Assembly: GCF_005239225.2 (NCBI RefSeq) | Contig: NC_133299.1 | Span: 15,611,154 to 15,675,153, forward strand | DNA length: 64,000 nt | Direction: 5' to 3' | Source: Populus alba | Lineage: Eukaryota > Streptophyta > Magnoliopsida > Malpighiales > Salicaceae | Shown: piece by piece, positions 1-10,568 of the stretch | How the letters are laid out: each line of letters opens with the position of its first letter | How positions within the stretch are numbered: the first letter of the stretch is position 1 | Notes under the pieces: generated by a model | What the model was told of the DNA's origin: nothing | Database searches by the model: none | The model's input: the letters and a program-made list of their open reading frames with translations, nothing else | Position numbers and translations under genes: made by a program

Positions 1-1280
1 ATGAAAAAAGAAGGCATTGGACTTTGTAGTAAAAGCTTCGTTTCTGTACTCATGAATCGATCCCTTCACTTGTGTTGTGATCATGCACAAGAAGAGCAGT
101 AAGCTTATCCAAAACCCTTTACCACAAGCTTTTGCACCCCGAAATTCTCCACTTTCCATCTCTGAATTTTGTTTTTCCTTGGAAGGAACCACTCTGATGG
201 TGCTGTTCTGATTGGTTAAGATGCTACCATCAGACGACTAGCAACGAGGCCAGTTACAACGTTGTTGATAATGACACTGGACCTGAAAAGGTCCAGAAGT
301 TTGTTTTCTATGTGAGCTGGGCTTACTTAGGCTTTGCCTTCAATTCTCACTCACAAGACTATATGACATAACTATAAACCAATGTTGATCCAAAAATTGA
401 CTTGGGTTATATTTTATTTCAAATTAAATTATGTTTTCATGAAAGTGATATTGTTTTAGTTTAAAAAATCAGGTTCAACCACCGCTTTTCTATGTGAGTT
501 AACTCAACTAACCTATAATTTATATGTTAAGTCGAGTGAAACTCTAAACCAAGTATTAAAATTATACTCCTGGTCTATTATAAAATTCTACTCTAATATT
601 TATTTCTTTGTAAAACAAAATAACTTGATTGATTTTTTATCCATACCGGTAGACATTTAAATAGTATTTGATATGCTGGATGATATTGATTGGACTAAAT
701 AAGACTAAACTAATAATTGTTTTGTCTTGTGTTTGGTGTGCATTAAGCTAGACTTTACAATTTATTTTATTTTGTGTTTAGCAAAAATGAGATGTAACCT
801 GGCTTATTTAAGGTCTGGACCGGTCTAGATTTAAGAAAAAATAAAGAAAGAATTAATCTGACCTGATTTGGATCAATGGTCAATTTAATTTAGGACTCGA
901 GATCTATTTTAAAATTATAGTAATAACTGTTTTATTTTTACATCAATCCAAATCAATCTAAATTAACCATTATACAAAAAATTAAATCAACTTGTCCTAC
1001 CTCTTTTAGTGAGACAAAAACTTCTTTACTAGAACAATATTAAAAATGACAAAACCAATTTTTTATATTGTCCTACACCAAATAACTTGATAAAATAAAC
1101 TATTATATCTATTTTATCTTTATTCAACCTTCTAAACACTATTTTATAATTATATTTTTAATTTTTACAAGAAAGAAAGTGTTTCTATTTTTTCTTTTTG
1201 CTGATGATAAAGCAAACACACGCCATCATATCTTGATTGTGCTTGTAGTATGACGAATCCCATGGATTAATGGAGACGTC
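1..1280. other. No gene recognised at left edge
   Basis: The first 360 bases are less AT-rich than what follows and could be the leader or flank of a gene lying outside the window, but I see no open frame with recognisable protein similarity on either strand. From about 360 to 1200 the sequence is AT-rich spacer. Confidence 0.4.
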
Positions 1281-1565
1281 CACAGCTGAAGCACAACAAG
1301 CATAGCAAAAACTAGAGATAGTCATAAACAAATATTTGTCACACACACACACACACACTCACATCTCTATCATATAGCTTTTCCTTTGAGATTTCACGTT
1401 ATGCTAACATCATATTAATCCACTATATATATATATGTCATATATGCTCCTTTTTCTAATGTAAATTGAGACTACTAACCATAATTTCTACCTAATTCTC
1501 CTCCTTCTTGATCACTCCTCGATGCTTCTTTATTCCCATGTTGCTAAAATAAAGCCAAGTCACAT
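1281..1565 (+). repeat. Degraded second copy of the DUF599 upstream region
   Basis: Blocks here match blocks at 11048-11340 in the same order. The motif CACAGCTGAAG is followed by an ACAA/CAAC-rich stretch; then comes a GCTT..CTTTGA block; then ATTTCTACCTAATTC; and finally a TTGCTAAxATAAAG block before an ACATATT stretch. A (CA)n tract of about 20 bases lies inside at about 1339. The second copy sits upstream of the DUF599 gene at 11979, but no DUF599 coding sequence follows this one. I infer a segmental duplication whose coding part was lost or lies elsewhere. Confidence 0.5.
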
Positions 1566-1859
1566 ATTTTCAATCAATTTTTTTTTTCTGAGTTTAATTG
1601 ACTTTTCAAGGTTTTTTTTGCTCGTCCCAAATAGACAGAATGTTGCTTTGATATGTATTCTCTTCTTCATTAGTTTAATTATCTTGTTGTGATATTCAAA
1701 TAGTTTGTCTTTTTTCCTAAATATTTTATTTTAATTTTTTTTTTCTAGCAATTCTCTTATATTGATTTTATTTTAAATAAAATTCTACATTTAATAACAT
1801 TATTACTGGTTGAAAATTATTAGATGAACCAATTCATCACTTAAGATCATGTATCAAAA

Positions 1860-2065
1860 CAATAAAATTTTAAAATAATAAAAGATGTAGCTCAATTGAT
1901 CAAGATTTAAATTTGCTTTCTAGAGGTGATTAGTTTGAATCTCACAAATCTTAGGATCACTGGAAATTTACATAATAATTAATTTCAAGGCTCGTGAGAT
2001 TACTCGAGGTGCACGCAAACTGACCCGAACATCCATGTTAATAAAAAAAACAATAAAATTTTAAA
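1860..2065 (+). mobile_element. tRNA-derived SINE with 15-bp target duplication
   Basis: A box-A-like motif (TAGCTCAATTGAT, 1888-1900) and a box-B-like motif (GTTTGAATCTC, 1933-1943) lie near the 5' end. The body ends in GAGGTGCACGCAAACTGACC and a short A-rich tail. The flanks are an exact direct repeat, CAATAAAATTTTAAA, at 1860-1874 and 2051-2065, as expected for LINE-mediated insertion. The 3' body is shared with the element at 32161-32355, so both belong to one family. Confidence 0.75.
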
Positions 2066-2561
2066 CATATTAATATATTTATTTATATCATGTATTATTG
2101 ATTATCTTATTTCATTATTATAATACGCAAAAAGATTCATAGTCTAAATATCACGCATTAAATTAACGATTTGAACTAATTTAATAATACGAGAAGGTTT
2201 AATTGGTTGGCATGCGATCTTTGCTTGTGAACGAGATATTCACCTCATAAATTATATTATGGTTTTGCTAGTTTTACTCTTATACATTAAAATAAAAGGA
2301 TAATTGATTGAGTCATGTTTTTCACGTTGATAATTCTTGTCCTAGTCGTGATAATTTAGTAATGTAATAACTTCTATTTTTTAAAATATCTTTTATTTTT
2401 TAAAAAAATTATTAAATTGAATTTTTTGAAGTATTTTAAAATAATTTTAATGTGTTAATATTAAAAGTAAAAAATTCTTAAGAAATAATTATTTTAATAT
2501 ATTTTTTTATTGAAAAATACTTAACAATCACCCTACATTGTATTATTTAGCAGAGTTCATG

Positions 2562-3140
2562 GCCTGGTTCGGTTTTAATCCAAAAATTCAACCAAACAGT
2601 AAAATAGCATTCCTTGTTAATATAAGTTGGACCAAACTGAGAACCGATTCGAACCGAACCGGTTTTGTTTAGTTCAGGTCGGTTTTTTAGCATTAAAAAC
2701 AAAAAAAAAAACTGAAACCAATTAAAAAAGCTTGTCTTTGTTGTAGTCGTTGCAAGTCGACCATGAAACAAACTAGAGAGCAGGAGTGATTGTAGGAGAA
2801 GTCAACCATAAAATAAACCAGGGTGATGAAATAAAGTAAGATTTAATGTTAACATATGAGAGAAAATGAGAGAGAAGGGCATAAAGAAGAGGGAGTGGTG
2901 GGGCGGCTGGAAAGGAGGAAAGGGTAGGAGAAGGGTCTTTAAGTTTAGGATTTTTTGTTTATATCTTTTTTTAGATTCAATTTAACTGGTCTGGTTTGGT
3001 CCGGCTTAATTAGTTTAAGCTTTTTTAAACCGGTTTGGGTGGTTTTTTTAATCGGTTTATTCAGTTTTTTTTCTATCAGTTCAGTTTTTTCGGTTAATTT
3101 TTTTTTATTTAATCGGTTGGTCGGTTTTTTTGAACACCCT
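2562..3140. repeat. ACCGAACC / GGTTCGGT-rich degenerate repeat
   Basis: Many degenerate copies of GGTTCGGTTTT, ACCGGTTT and their complements occur at 2562-2715 and again at 2975-3140. The second block ends in CGGTTTTTTTGAACACCC. Similar sequence in the opposite orientation occurs at about 51341-51640. This kind of low-complexity CGGTT repeat is widespread in dicot genomes; I cannot assign it to a transposon superfamily. Short open frames through it have no recognisable protein character. Confidence 0.5.
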
Positions 3141-3369
3141 TACTATTACTAAACAACTATAAATTATAGTTGGCGTGTTTGGTGGATGAAGATAAAATAT
3201 AAAATAAATTACGAGACATGGCTATATATTCTTTTTAAACCATATCTCATGCCAGCACCAAAAAAATACTCATGTAAAGTTGGGTGGTTGTTCGTTGTTA
3301 CAAGATCATATTTAACTAAATACCTTACAATATCACCCAACTTTAGTTATGATCGTTATGGCTATCTAT

Positions 3370-3633
3370 TGTTGAAGATTCAAGATATTAAAAGCATTAG
3401 TAAAGTCCTGTGTGTGTGTGTGTATCCTCAATAACGGTTATATATATTAAAGTCTGTTAGAATACTAGCGTAATAATAGGAATTGTTTCTATAAAGGTAA
3501 GGGATAGATTAGTTAATAATATTCTGTACATAAACTACCTCTGCTGCTATATAAAGAGGATAACCTTGTAACATTAAAGCAATGAAATTGAATATAGTGA
3601 ATAAAAGATCAATACTGAATATTGAATTTAACA
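3370..3633 (+). repeat. 5' LTR of the Copia element
   Basis: 264 bp, TG...CA. It contains (TG)7 at 3409-3423, a TATA box (TATATAAAG, 3548-3556) and an AATAAAAG polyadenylation-like motif near the end. It pairs with the 3' LTR at 10255-10568. Confidence 0.9.
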
Positions 3634-3645
3634 TGGTATCAGAGC
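3634..3645 (+). other. Primer-binding site (initiator tRNA-Met)
   Basis: TGGTATCAGAGC starts directly after the terminal CA of the 5' LTR. It is the standard Copia primer-binding site, complementary to the 3' end of plant initiator methionine tRNA. Confidence 0.9.
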
Positions 3646-3965
3646 ATTGGTATCCCTTAAAACACTATTGAATTACTTCTTTCTTTTTTCCACGTAAAAC
3701 ACTACTGAAATCCTTATTTCTCATCAATAAACAGCATTAAGCCTTCTTTATCTTCTTCATCATCTTCATCTGCCTCTCAAAATCTCTGTATTCAAAACCT
3801 TCATCTTCTTGATCGTTTTCCCAAACCAAGATCTATAATCTTGATACAACCATCCTTCATGAAACCATATTCTTGATACAAATTCTATAATCTTTCTCTG
3901 TTTTACATCAGGTTCATCACACCTTCTGTCTTATAGTCTTGCTCACAATCTTGAAATCTTGTATC

Positions 3966-6197
3966 ATGATGAATAACAATACAGAAGTCACCCCAATTAT
4001 TCACGTTCAAACCGAAAACACAGGATTCACCACCAGTGTTATTCTTACTAAAAATAACTATGATGTATGGTCACAGATTATGAAAATGCAAATTGCAGGA
4101 AGAGAGAAACTTGAATATATTATGGCCAAAACACAACCCCCCCTCCAAGATTCAGATGCATCCTATGCAAAATGGTATGCTAAGAATTAAAAGGTTAAGG
4201 GATGGCTGCTAACTTCTATGTCACTAGACATAATGAAGAGATACATTCGACTACGCACTGTACGAGAGATCTGGAATGCTTTATCCAAAGCATTTTATGA
4301 TGGAGCAGATGAAACACAACTTTTCTCATTAAATCAGAAAGCTTTCTCCTTGAAACAGATGGGACACCCTTTGTCAACATACTATGGTGATCTTGTGGAA
4401 ATCTTCCAAGAACTTGATCATCGTGATCGAACTACAATGAAAGATCCTGACGATGTCATTACCTATAGAAAATCTATTGAAAGATTACGGGTACATATTT
4501 TCTTGAATGAATTAGATGCTAAATTTGAACAAATACAAGGAGAGATTCTCATAAAAGATCCAATATTAGATCTTGAAGAAGCCTATGCATACATACATCG
4601 TGATACTGTTCATAGAAGTACTTTTAACAATGAAACTGATCATGGTGAATCATCTGCGATGATGGCACGACGAGCCAAACCTAGAACATATTGATCAACT
4701 AGTACAGGACCTATCATTCGGACATCAAGACCTCAGAATAAAAGCTATGAGATTGGAAAAGCCAAATCAGAATATGTTTGCACTCATTGCGGTGAGACTG
4801 GTCATACAAAGCTAAAATGCTATGAACTAATAGGATATCTAGAATGGTGGGATCCTGCTAAAGCACCACGAAAACGAAATCAAAGATCAAACACTCATGC
4901 CTTAACAGCTGTTACAGAACATACCACTGCATGCATACCTCAGGACAACTCAGCCTTCATCACAACATCTAGCACAGTAGCAGAACCTCCCTCCACCAAT
5001 ACACCTAAGGATGATTCAAGGTTAATCACAACATCTGGTAAAGTCCTTCACACCTCCTCTATTAGGAATAGTAATGAATGGATAATTAATTCTGGATCTA
5101 CTTACCACATGACCTTTGACAATCTATGTCTTCAATCTTTAAAACATTCTAAACAACATATTATATCCACAGCAAATGGTACACCTTCGCATGTTATTGG
5201 GGAAGGTTCTGTCACTCTCACTGAATAATTAAACTTGGATTCTGTATTAGTTGTCCTAACTGTTAATCACAACCTACTGTCTATGGCTCAAATGACCCGT
5301 ACCCTGCAATGTATTGTGATTTTTTGGCCTAACTTTTGTGTTTTTAAGGACATTCAAACTCAGAAGACAATTGGCTATTGTACTAGGTGTGGGAAGCTCT
5401 ATTATCTAGAATTAACACCAGCAAGCTCACATCAGATGGCTCAAGCATTCTTAGCAAATAAATCTACAGACTCTGAGGTTTGGTTGTGCCATAAACATCT
5501 AGGACACTCATTATTTGGATACTTAAAGAAGTTGTTGCCAAAAATCTTTATTAAATTGTCTAACTCAGACTTTAAATGTGAAGTGTGTGAATTGGCTAAA
5601 AGTCATCGTGTCCCATCTCAAATAAGCATGAATAAGAGTCCAGCACCTTTTATAGTCATCCATTCAGATGTTTGGGGACCAGTAAATAATATATCTCTCA
5701 GTGACAAACAGTGGTTTATATCCTTTATTGATGACCACACCCGTGTGACTTAGATTTGCTTAATGAAATCCAAGAGTGAAGTTGGCTCATTATTCAAACA
5801 GTTTCATAAAATGATAGCCACACAATATAACTCTGCTATACAGGTCCTGCGTAGTGACAATGGTGGAGAATTTATCAGCCAAAACCTGAAACAATATCTA
5901 GTTGACCATGGGATTACTCATCAAACTACCTGCCCTTACTCCCCTCAGCGGAATGGGGTGGCAGAGCGCAAGAACCGCCAGCTCTTTGAAGTTGTTCGGG
6001 CTTCCTTGTTTGAAGCTCATATGCCAACTAGATACTGGGGAGAAGCCATTACAGCAGCAGCATACCTCATCAATAGACTACCCTCTAGTACCCTACAGTT
6101 TCAGACTCCATTAAGTGTGCTTTGGGATGCCATAAAATCACCTACTGTGTTGAATCTACCACCAAAAGTCTTTGGATGTACAACATTTGTTCATCTC
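3966..6197 (+). pseudogene. Copia gag, protease and integrase (broken by stops)
   Basis: One frame runs from the ATG at 3966 and is interrupted by stops at 4188, 4692, 5226 and 5751. Gag comes first, with the Copia gag motif NNYDVWSQIM. A CCHC zinc knuckle (C-X2-C-X4-H-X4-C) lies at about 4778-4820. The protease active site reads NSGS instead of the usual DSG(A/S), at about 5090. The integrase shows the HHCC zinc motif (HKHLGH ... CEVC, about 5490-5590) and the DDE core (HSDVWGP; SDNGGEF; the glutamate in VAERKN). The frame ends at 6197, where a foreign LTR is inserted, and continues at 8099. No functional product is expected. Confidence 0.9.
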
Positions 6198-6295
6198 TGT
6201 CATAACCCAATTTTTGACCCTTTTATTTTACTGAAAAAATGATGAAAAAATAAATTAAGAATGAATTAAAATTTGGGTTAAGGGCAACATAATTG

Positions 6296-6620
6296 GAAGT
6301 TTTTGGGGTTTAATTAAACTTTGGAATTAATCTAATTAAGCTCGGAATTTATTTAATTAATCCAATTAAGGGTTTAATTGGAGAATTAATAAGTTTTGAG
6401 ATTTAATTAAGCTTGAAATTAATTTAATTCATCCAATCAAGGATTTAATTGGAGAATTGATAAGTTTTGAGACTTAATTAAGCTTGAAAATTAATTTAAT
6501 TAATCCAATAAAGGGTTTAATTGGAGAATTGATAAGTTTTTGGACTTAATTGGCTTGGAATTAATTTAATTAATGAAACCCAGGGACTTAATTGAAGAAA
6601 TATCAAAGTTTGGGGTTTAA
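6296..6620. repeat. AT-rich tandem repeat inside the solo LTR
   Basis: About four degenerate copies of a 70-80-bp unit are visible. Each contains AAGTTTTGAG or a variant, TTAATTAAGCTTG, AATTTAATTAATCCAAT and GGGTTTAATTGGAGAATT. The array lies in the first third of the LTR. Confidence 0.7.
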
Positions 6621-7352
6621 TTGGGGTCCAAATTGCAAACTTTTAAATCCAAGGACAAGCTTGAAAATGGCGTGGAAATGCAAGGATCCAATTAAAGTTT
6701 ATCCAGGGGCTTATTTACAAACATTGCAAAACTTCAAGGACCAGATCATAAATAGCAGTTGATGGGGAAAACGGAGCCGTTTCTTGGACAAAATTGTTCA
6801 CTGTCTTCTTCCTCCGTTTCATCGGTTTCCAGCCAACGCTTAAGTTTCAGCATTGAAGGTACTTAAAGGGTCGATTACAGAGCATTTAGGAGGCTGGCCA
6901 TTACCACCGATTTTGGCCTTATAAAAGGAGAAGGAGTCGCAGCCAACAGGAGGGGGATTTTTTGACTGAAAAGAGAGAAAAGGAGGCCATGCACGACAGG
7001 GGAAGGAGACAGAACTGAGGGGGAAAAGGTGAACCAGGGGAAACACGAAAAAAACCAGGGGCTAAACAGAGAGGATAGAGGAACGAAAAAGAACAGGAAA
7101 AAGAGAGAAGGAATAAAACGCAGAGTTGGAACTGGGAAAGAAGGTCACGAGGAGAACGCAAATAGGGGAGAGAGAAGGAACCGAGGGGAAGACCAAGGAA
7201 GGGAAACTGGATGATGAACTGAGAGAAAAAAAAGAACAACGATGAACGTGAAGAACAGAAGACAAAACAACGAGCAGGGAAAACCAAAACAGAAGAGAAT
7301 AAGGGAGAAGACAGCACCTGAACCATGTAAGTATTTTCTTCTCTCCTTTGCA

Positions 7353-7417
7353 TTATAATTCACAGCTACAGTAGCTGTGAATTATAATTCACTTGCTACA
7401 GTGAATTATAATTCAAT
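7353..7417. repeat. Two overlapping perfect hairpins inside the solo LTR
   Basis: Hairpin I has a perfect 16-bp stem (7353-7368 with 7372-7387) and a 3-base loop. Hairpin II has a perfect 15-bp stem, GAATTATAATTCACT with AGTGAATTATAATTC, and a 6-base loop TGCTAC. The middle GAATTATAATTCAC segment belongs to both, so only one hairpin can form at a time. A strong 5' splice-site-like GTAAGTAT lies just upstream at about 7327. Confidence 0.8.
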
Positions 7418-7541
7418 TCTTTCTTATTTTTGTAGTTGAACGTAAAAAATTTATGCAGGGCCGGGCCGGGCCCAAAAAAAATAGAAAAAATAAAAAGATG
7501 TGTGTGCATGAATAAAAATAATGTAAATTTATTGGTTTATT

Positions 7542-7789
7542 CACTGACGCCAGAGTCAGGAATAAAAATACCGGTTTAAATTTATATTATTTTTATTCGT
7601 TGTATTTTATTTTATTTAGCTAAAAAAATAAAAAATATGTGCATGATAATAAATTTATTTTTATTTATTTATTCACTAGTGCTAGAGTAGGAAATAAAAA
7701 AATATTGATCTAATTTTTTCCAGCTATGAATTTTTACTAGCGCCAGAGTTGGAATTATTCGAGCTTGAATATTCACTAGCGCCAGAGTC
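7542..7789. repeat. Four spaced copies of CACTAGCGCCAGAGT in the solo LTR
   Basis: Copies at 7542-7557, 7674-7689, 7736-7750 and 7774-7789 share CACTxGxGCxAGAGT and are each followed by an A/T-rich stretch, often GGAAATAAAA. Spacing is irregular (about 132, 62 and 38 bases). They may be binding sites in the LTR or remnants of a tandem array. Confidence 0.65.
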
Positions 7790-8098
7790 AAAAATATTAT
7801 AAACCAATCATCATAGCATAAACTAATAAACATTTAGCAATTTAAGACAAAACCCGCAATGCAGTCTGCCTTAGGTAAAACGTTTAAGGGGTGATAATAT
7901 CTTCCCTTTTACGTAACCAATCCCGAGTCATAGAATCTCTGTTGACCAGTTAGGGTTCCTAGTGACCATAATACTAGGTTGCGACTCCTTAAACAAGACA
8001 TTTTTTCCTAAAAGAACCGGATGCCAGAATTCTAATCTTTTTCCATAATTCAAAAGAATTATTTTTAGGGCCGCCGCGATGTCAGGTGCGACAATCTC

Positions 8099-10247
8099 CA
8101 TAAGCCATTAAGAAACAAGTTGAAACTTCGGGCACTCAAATGTGTCTTTGTTGGTTATGCTCAATATCAAAAAGATTACCGTTGTTACCATCCTCCAACT
8201 CATAAACTATATGTTACTCTTGATGTTGTATTTCATGAAGATAAAATGTATTACTCCACTCCTGAAATGATCAGTGACAAGGACAACCAAGGTAACTTGC
8301 AGGCTCCCAAAGACAGCTTGTATCACTTGGATGTTATAAGTGGAAAATATTACACCGAACCTCAGCCACTAGCTTCAAACGAAATGATACAACTAGAGTT
8401 GTAACCATATACTGAAGACCAAACAGAAATAAGGCAATCAGAACCTCAGCCATCAGCTTTCCCCATGCATAATGTGCCAACAAATCGAGAGACCTCTAAG
8501 TATGAATCTATGCCCGAACCTCAGGTAAGTTCTGAAACTCAATTTAAAATTTTACCCCATAGAACTACACGAGGAAAACCCAGAAATGACTATGAACCAC
8601 TCTTCACTTCTAAACCACATTATCCTATGAATAATTTTGTATCCTATCATAAACTGTCAAAGGAAAATAAAAATTTCGTGCAACAATTATCTGCTATATC
8701 TATTCCTAATAGTGTGCAGGAAGCTCTAAAAAATCCTAAATGGAAAGAAGCTATGAATGAAGAAATGAGGTCTCTTCAGAAAAATTCAACATGGGAAGTG
8801 GTTGACTTACCTATAGGGAAAATACCGGTTGGATGCAAGTGGGTGTTTACCATTAAACATAAAATGGATGGTACCATTGAAAGATTTAAAGCAAGGCTGG
8901 TTGTTAAAGGATACACTCAAACTTACGGGATTGATTATACAAAAACTTTTGCACCAGTGGCTAAAATCAATACTGTATGGATCCTAATATCCCTAGCTGT
9001 GAACCTTGACTGGCCCCTATACCAATTTGATGTAAAAAATGTGTTCTTGTATGAAGATCTTCAAGAAGAAGTATATATGGAATTACCTCTTGGATGTATG
9101 TTGCACACCCAAGGGAGCACACAGGTATGCAAACTAATTAAGGAAATCCCTATATGGGTTGAAGCAATCTCCTAGAGCATGGTTTGAAAGATTCACCAAA
9201 TTTATGAAGTCTATTGGATACAAACAAAGCAACTCAGATCATATATTTTTCTTAAAATGAAATAAAAAGGCAATCACAGCTCTCATTGTATACGTTAATG
9301 ATATGATAGTTACTGGTAATGATCCTAAGGAAAAAGAGGCATTACAAATCCATCTTGCTCAGGAATTCAAAATGAAGTCTCTTGGCAATTTAAAATACTT
9401 CCTTGGCATCAAAGTATCAAGATCGAAAGAAGGAATATTTCTGTCTCAACGAAAATATGCCTTGGATTTACTAAAAGAAACAGGCATGACAACATGTAGC
9501 CCAATCAATACTCCGATAGAAGAAAATCTGAAACTCAGTATACATCCACAACAAATCCCTACTAATAAAGAGAGATATCAGAGATTGGTGGGAAGATTAA
9601 TGTATCTTGCACATACCAGACCAGACTTAGCGTATGTTTTAAGTGTGATCAGTCAATTCATGCACTCTCTAAGCGAAGAACACATGAAGGTTGTCACTCA
9701 TGTCTTAAGGTACCTGAAATCATCTCCAGGTAAAGGAATTTTGTTTAAGAAGGGAGAAAACTTAAATATTGAAGGGTACACCGACGCTGATTGGCTTGGG
9801 TCAATAGAGGATCGACGATCTACATCCGGATATTTTACATTCATGGGGGGGAATCTAGTCACTTGGCGAAGTAAAAAACAAGACGTAGTGGCTAGATCAT
9901 CGGCCGAAGCCAAATGTAGGGAGATGGCCAAAGTAATTTGCAAGTTATTATGGATCAAGAATCTGATGCAAGAATTACTTGTTGAATAGACAAATGCAAT
10001 GAAATTATATTGTGATAGTAAGGCAGCATGCGATATCGCCCGTAACCCCGTCCAACATGATAGAACTAAACACGTTGAGGTGAATAGACATTTTATCAAA
10101 GAAAAATTAGAAGGAAAAATTATCGAAGTACTTCATGTTCGATCTCAATAACAACTTGCCGATGTGTTAACCAAGGCAGTGTCTAGCCAAAGTTTTAATC
10201 ATTGTCTCAACAAGTTGGGCATATGTGATATCTATGCACCAACTTGA
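8099..10247 (+). pseudogene. Copia reverse transcriptase and RNase H (broken)
   Basis: This continues the polyprotein after the nested LTR. A stop lies at 8402. A reverse transcriptase region follows, with the conserved motif FKARLVVKGYTQ at about 8884 and FDVKN at about 9027. A frameshift at about 9145 changes frame, and further stops lie at 9258, 9987 and 10149. The catalytic RT motif YVDD reads YVND at 9292-9303. RNase H shows DADW, SSAEAK (usually SSAEAE) and YCDSKAA. The reading frame ends at 10247, seven bases before the 3' LTR, as in intact Copia elements. Both RT and protease have lost a catalytic aspartate to asparagine. Confidence 0.9.
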
Positions 10248-10254
10248 GGAGGAG
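10246..10254 (+). other. Polypurine tract
   Basis: GAGGAGGAG lies immediately before the TG that starts the 3' LTR. This is the expected position and composition of the plus-strand primer; it overlaps the polyprotein stop codon. Confidence 0.8.
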
Positions 10255-10291
10255 TGTTGAAGATTTAAGATATTCAAAGCATTAGTAAAGT

Positions 10292-10355
<64 letters not shown>

Positions 10356-10568
10356 TATCCTCACTAACTGTTATATATATATTAAAGTCTGTTAGAATAC
10401 TAACGTAATAGTAGGAATTGTTTCCGTAAAGGTAAGGGATAGATTAGTTAATAATATTCTGTACATAAACTACCTCTGCTGCTATATAAAAAGGATAGCC
10501 TTGTAACAATAAAGCAATGAAATTGAATATAGTGAATAAAAGATCAATACAGAATACTGAATTTATCA
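10255..10568 (+). repeat. 3' LTR of the Copia element
   Basis: 314 bp, TG...CA. It is collinear with the 5' LTR and is longer mainly because the TG microsatellite (10294-10354) has about 30 units instead of 7. A TATA box lies at 10483-10491. Confidence 0.9.
10294..10354. repeat. (TG)n microsatellite, about 30 units
   Basis: Uninterrupted TG repeat of 61 bases. The same site in the 5' LTR (3409-3423) holds only about seven units. Confidence 0.95.

Larger units (their letters stand above)
6198..8093. mobile_element. Solo LTR of an unrelated LTR retrotransposon, nested in the Copia integrase
   Basis: The 1896-bp insert begins TGTCATAACCC and ends GGTGCGACA. It is flanked by the exact 5-bp duplication ATCTC (6193-6197 and 8094-8098). 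Removing the insert and one ATCTC restores the Copia reading frame across the gap. The insert has no internal coding region, no second copy of its own ends, and no primer-binding site, so it is best read as a solo LTR left by LTR-LTR recombination, probably from a large Gypsy-type element (superfamily inferred). Open frames within it, such as 6919-7353 on the minus strand, are purine/pyrimidine-biased and look non-coding. Confidence 0.85.
3370..10568 (+). mobile_element. Ty1/Copia LTR retrotransposon, defective, interrupted by a nested insertion
   Basis: The 5' LTR (3370-3633) and 3' LTR (10255-10568) both begin TGTTGAAGAT and end in CA. A tRNA-iMet-type primer-binding site follows the 5' LTR and a purine tract precedes the 3' LTR. 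The order of domains is gag, zinc knuckle, protease, integrase, reverse transcriptase, RNase H; integrase before RT defines Copia. The polyprotein carries eight internal stops and one frameshift, and a 1.9-kb foreign LTR sits inside it at 6198-8093. By eye the LTRs differ at about 14 positions outside a TG microsatellite, roughly 6 percent, so the insertion is old. I see no clear 5-bp target duplication around the whole element (TCTAT on the left, TATAC on the right). Confidence 0.93.

Noticed and set aside
6840..7363. Several overlapping open frames on both strands near 7 kb
   Set aside because: They lie within the solo LTR in a purine-rich strand, overlap each other in several frames and have the amino-acid bias of low-complexity DNA.
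10167..10364. Minus-strand open frame encoding a His-Thr repeat
   Set aside because: It is only the translation of the TG microsatellite in the 3' LTR.
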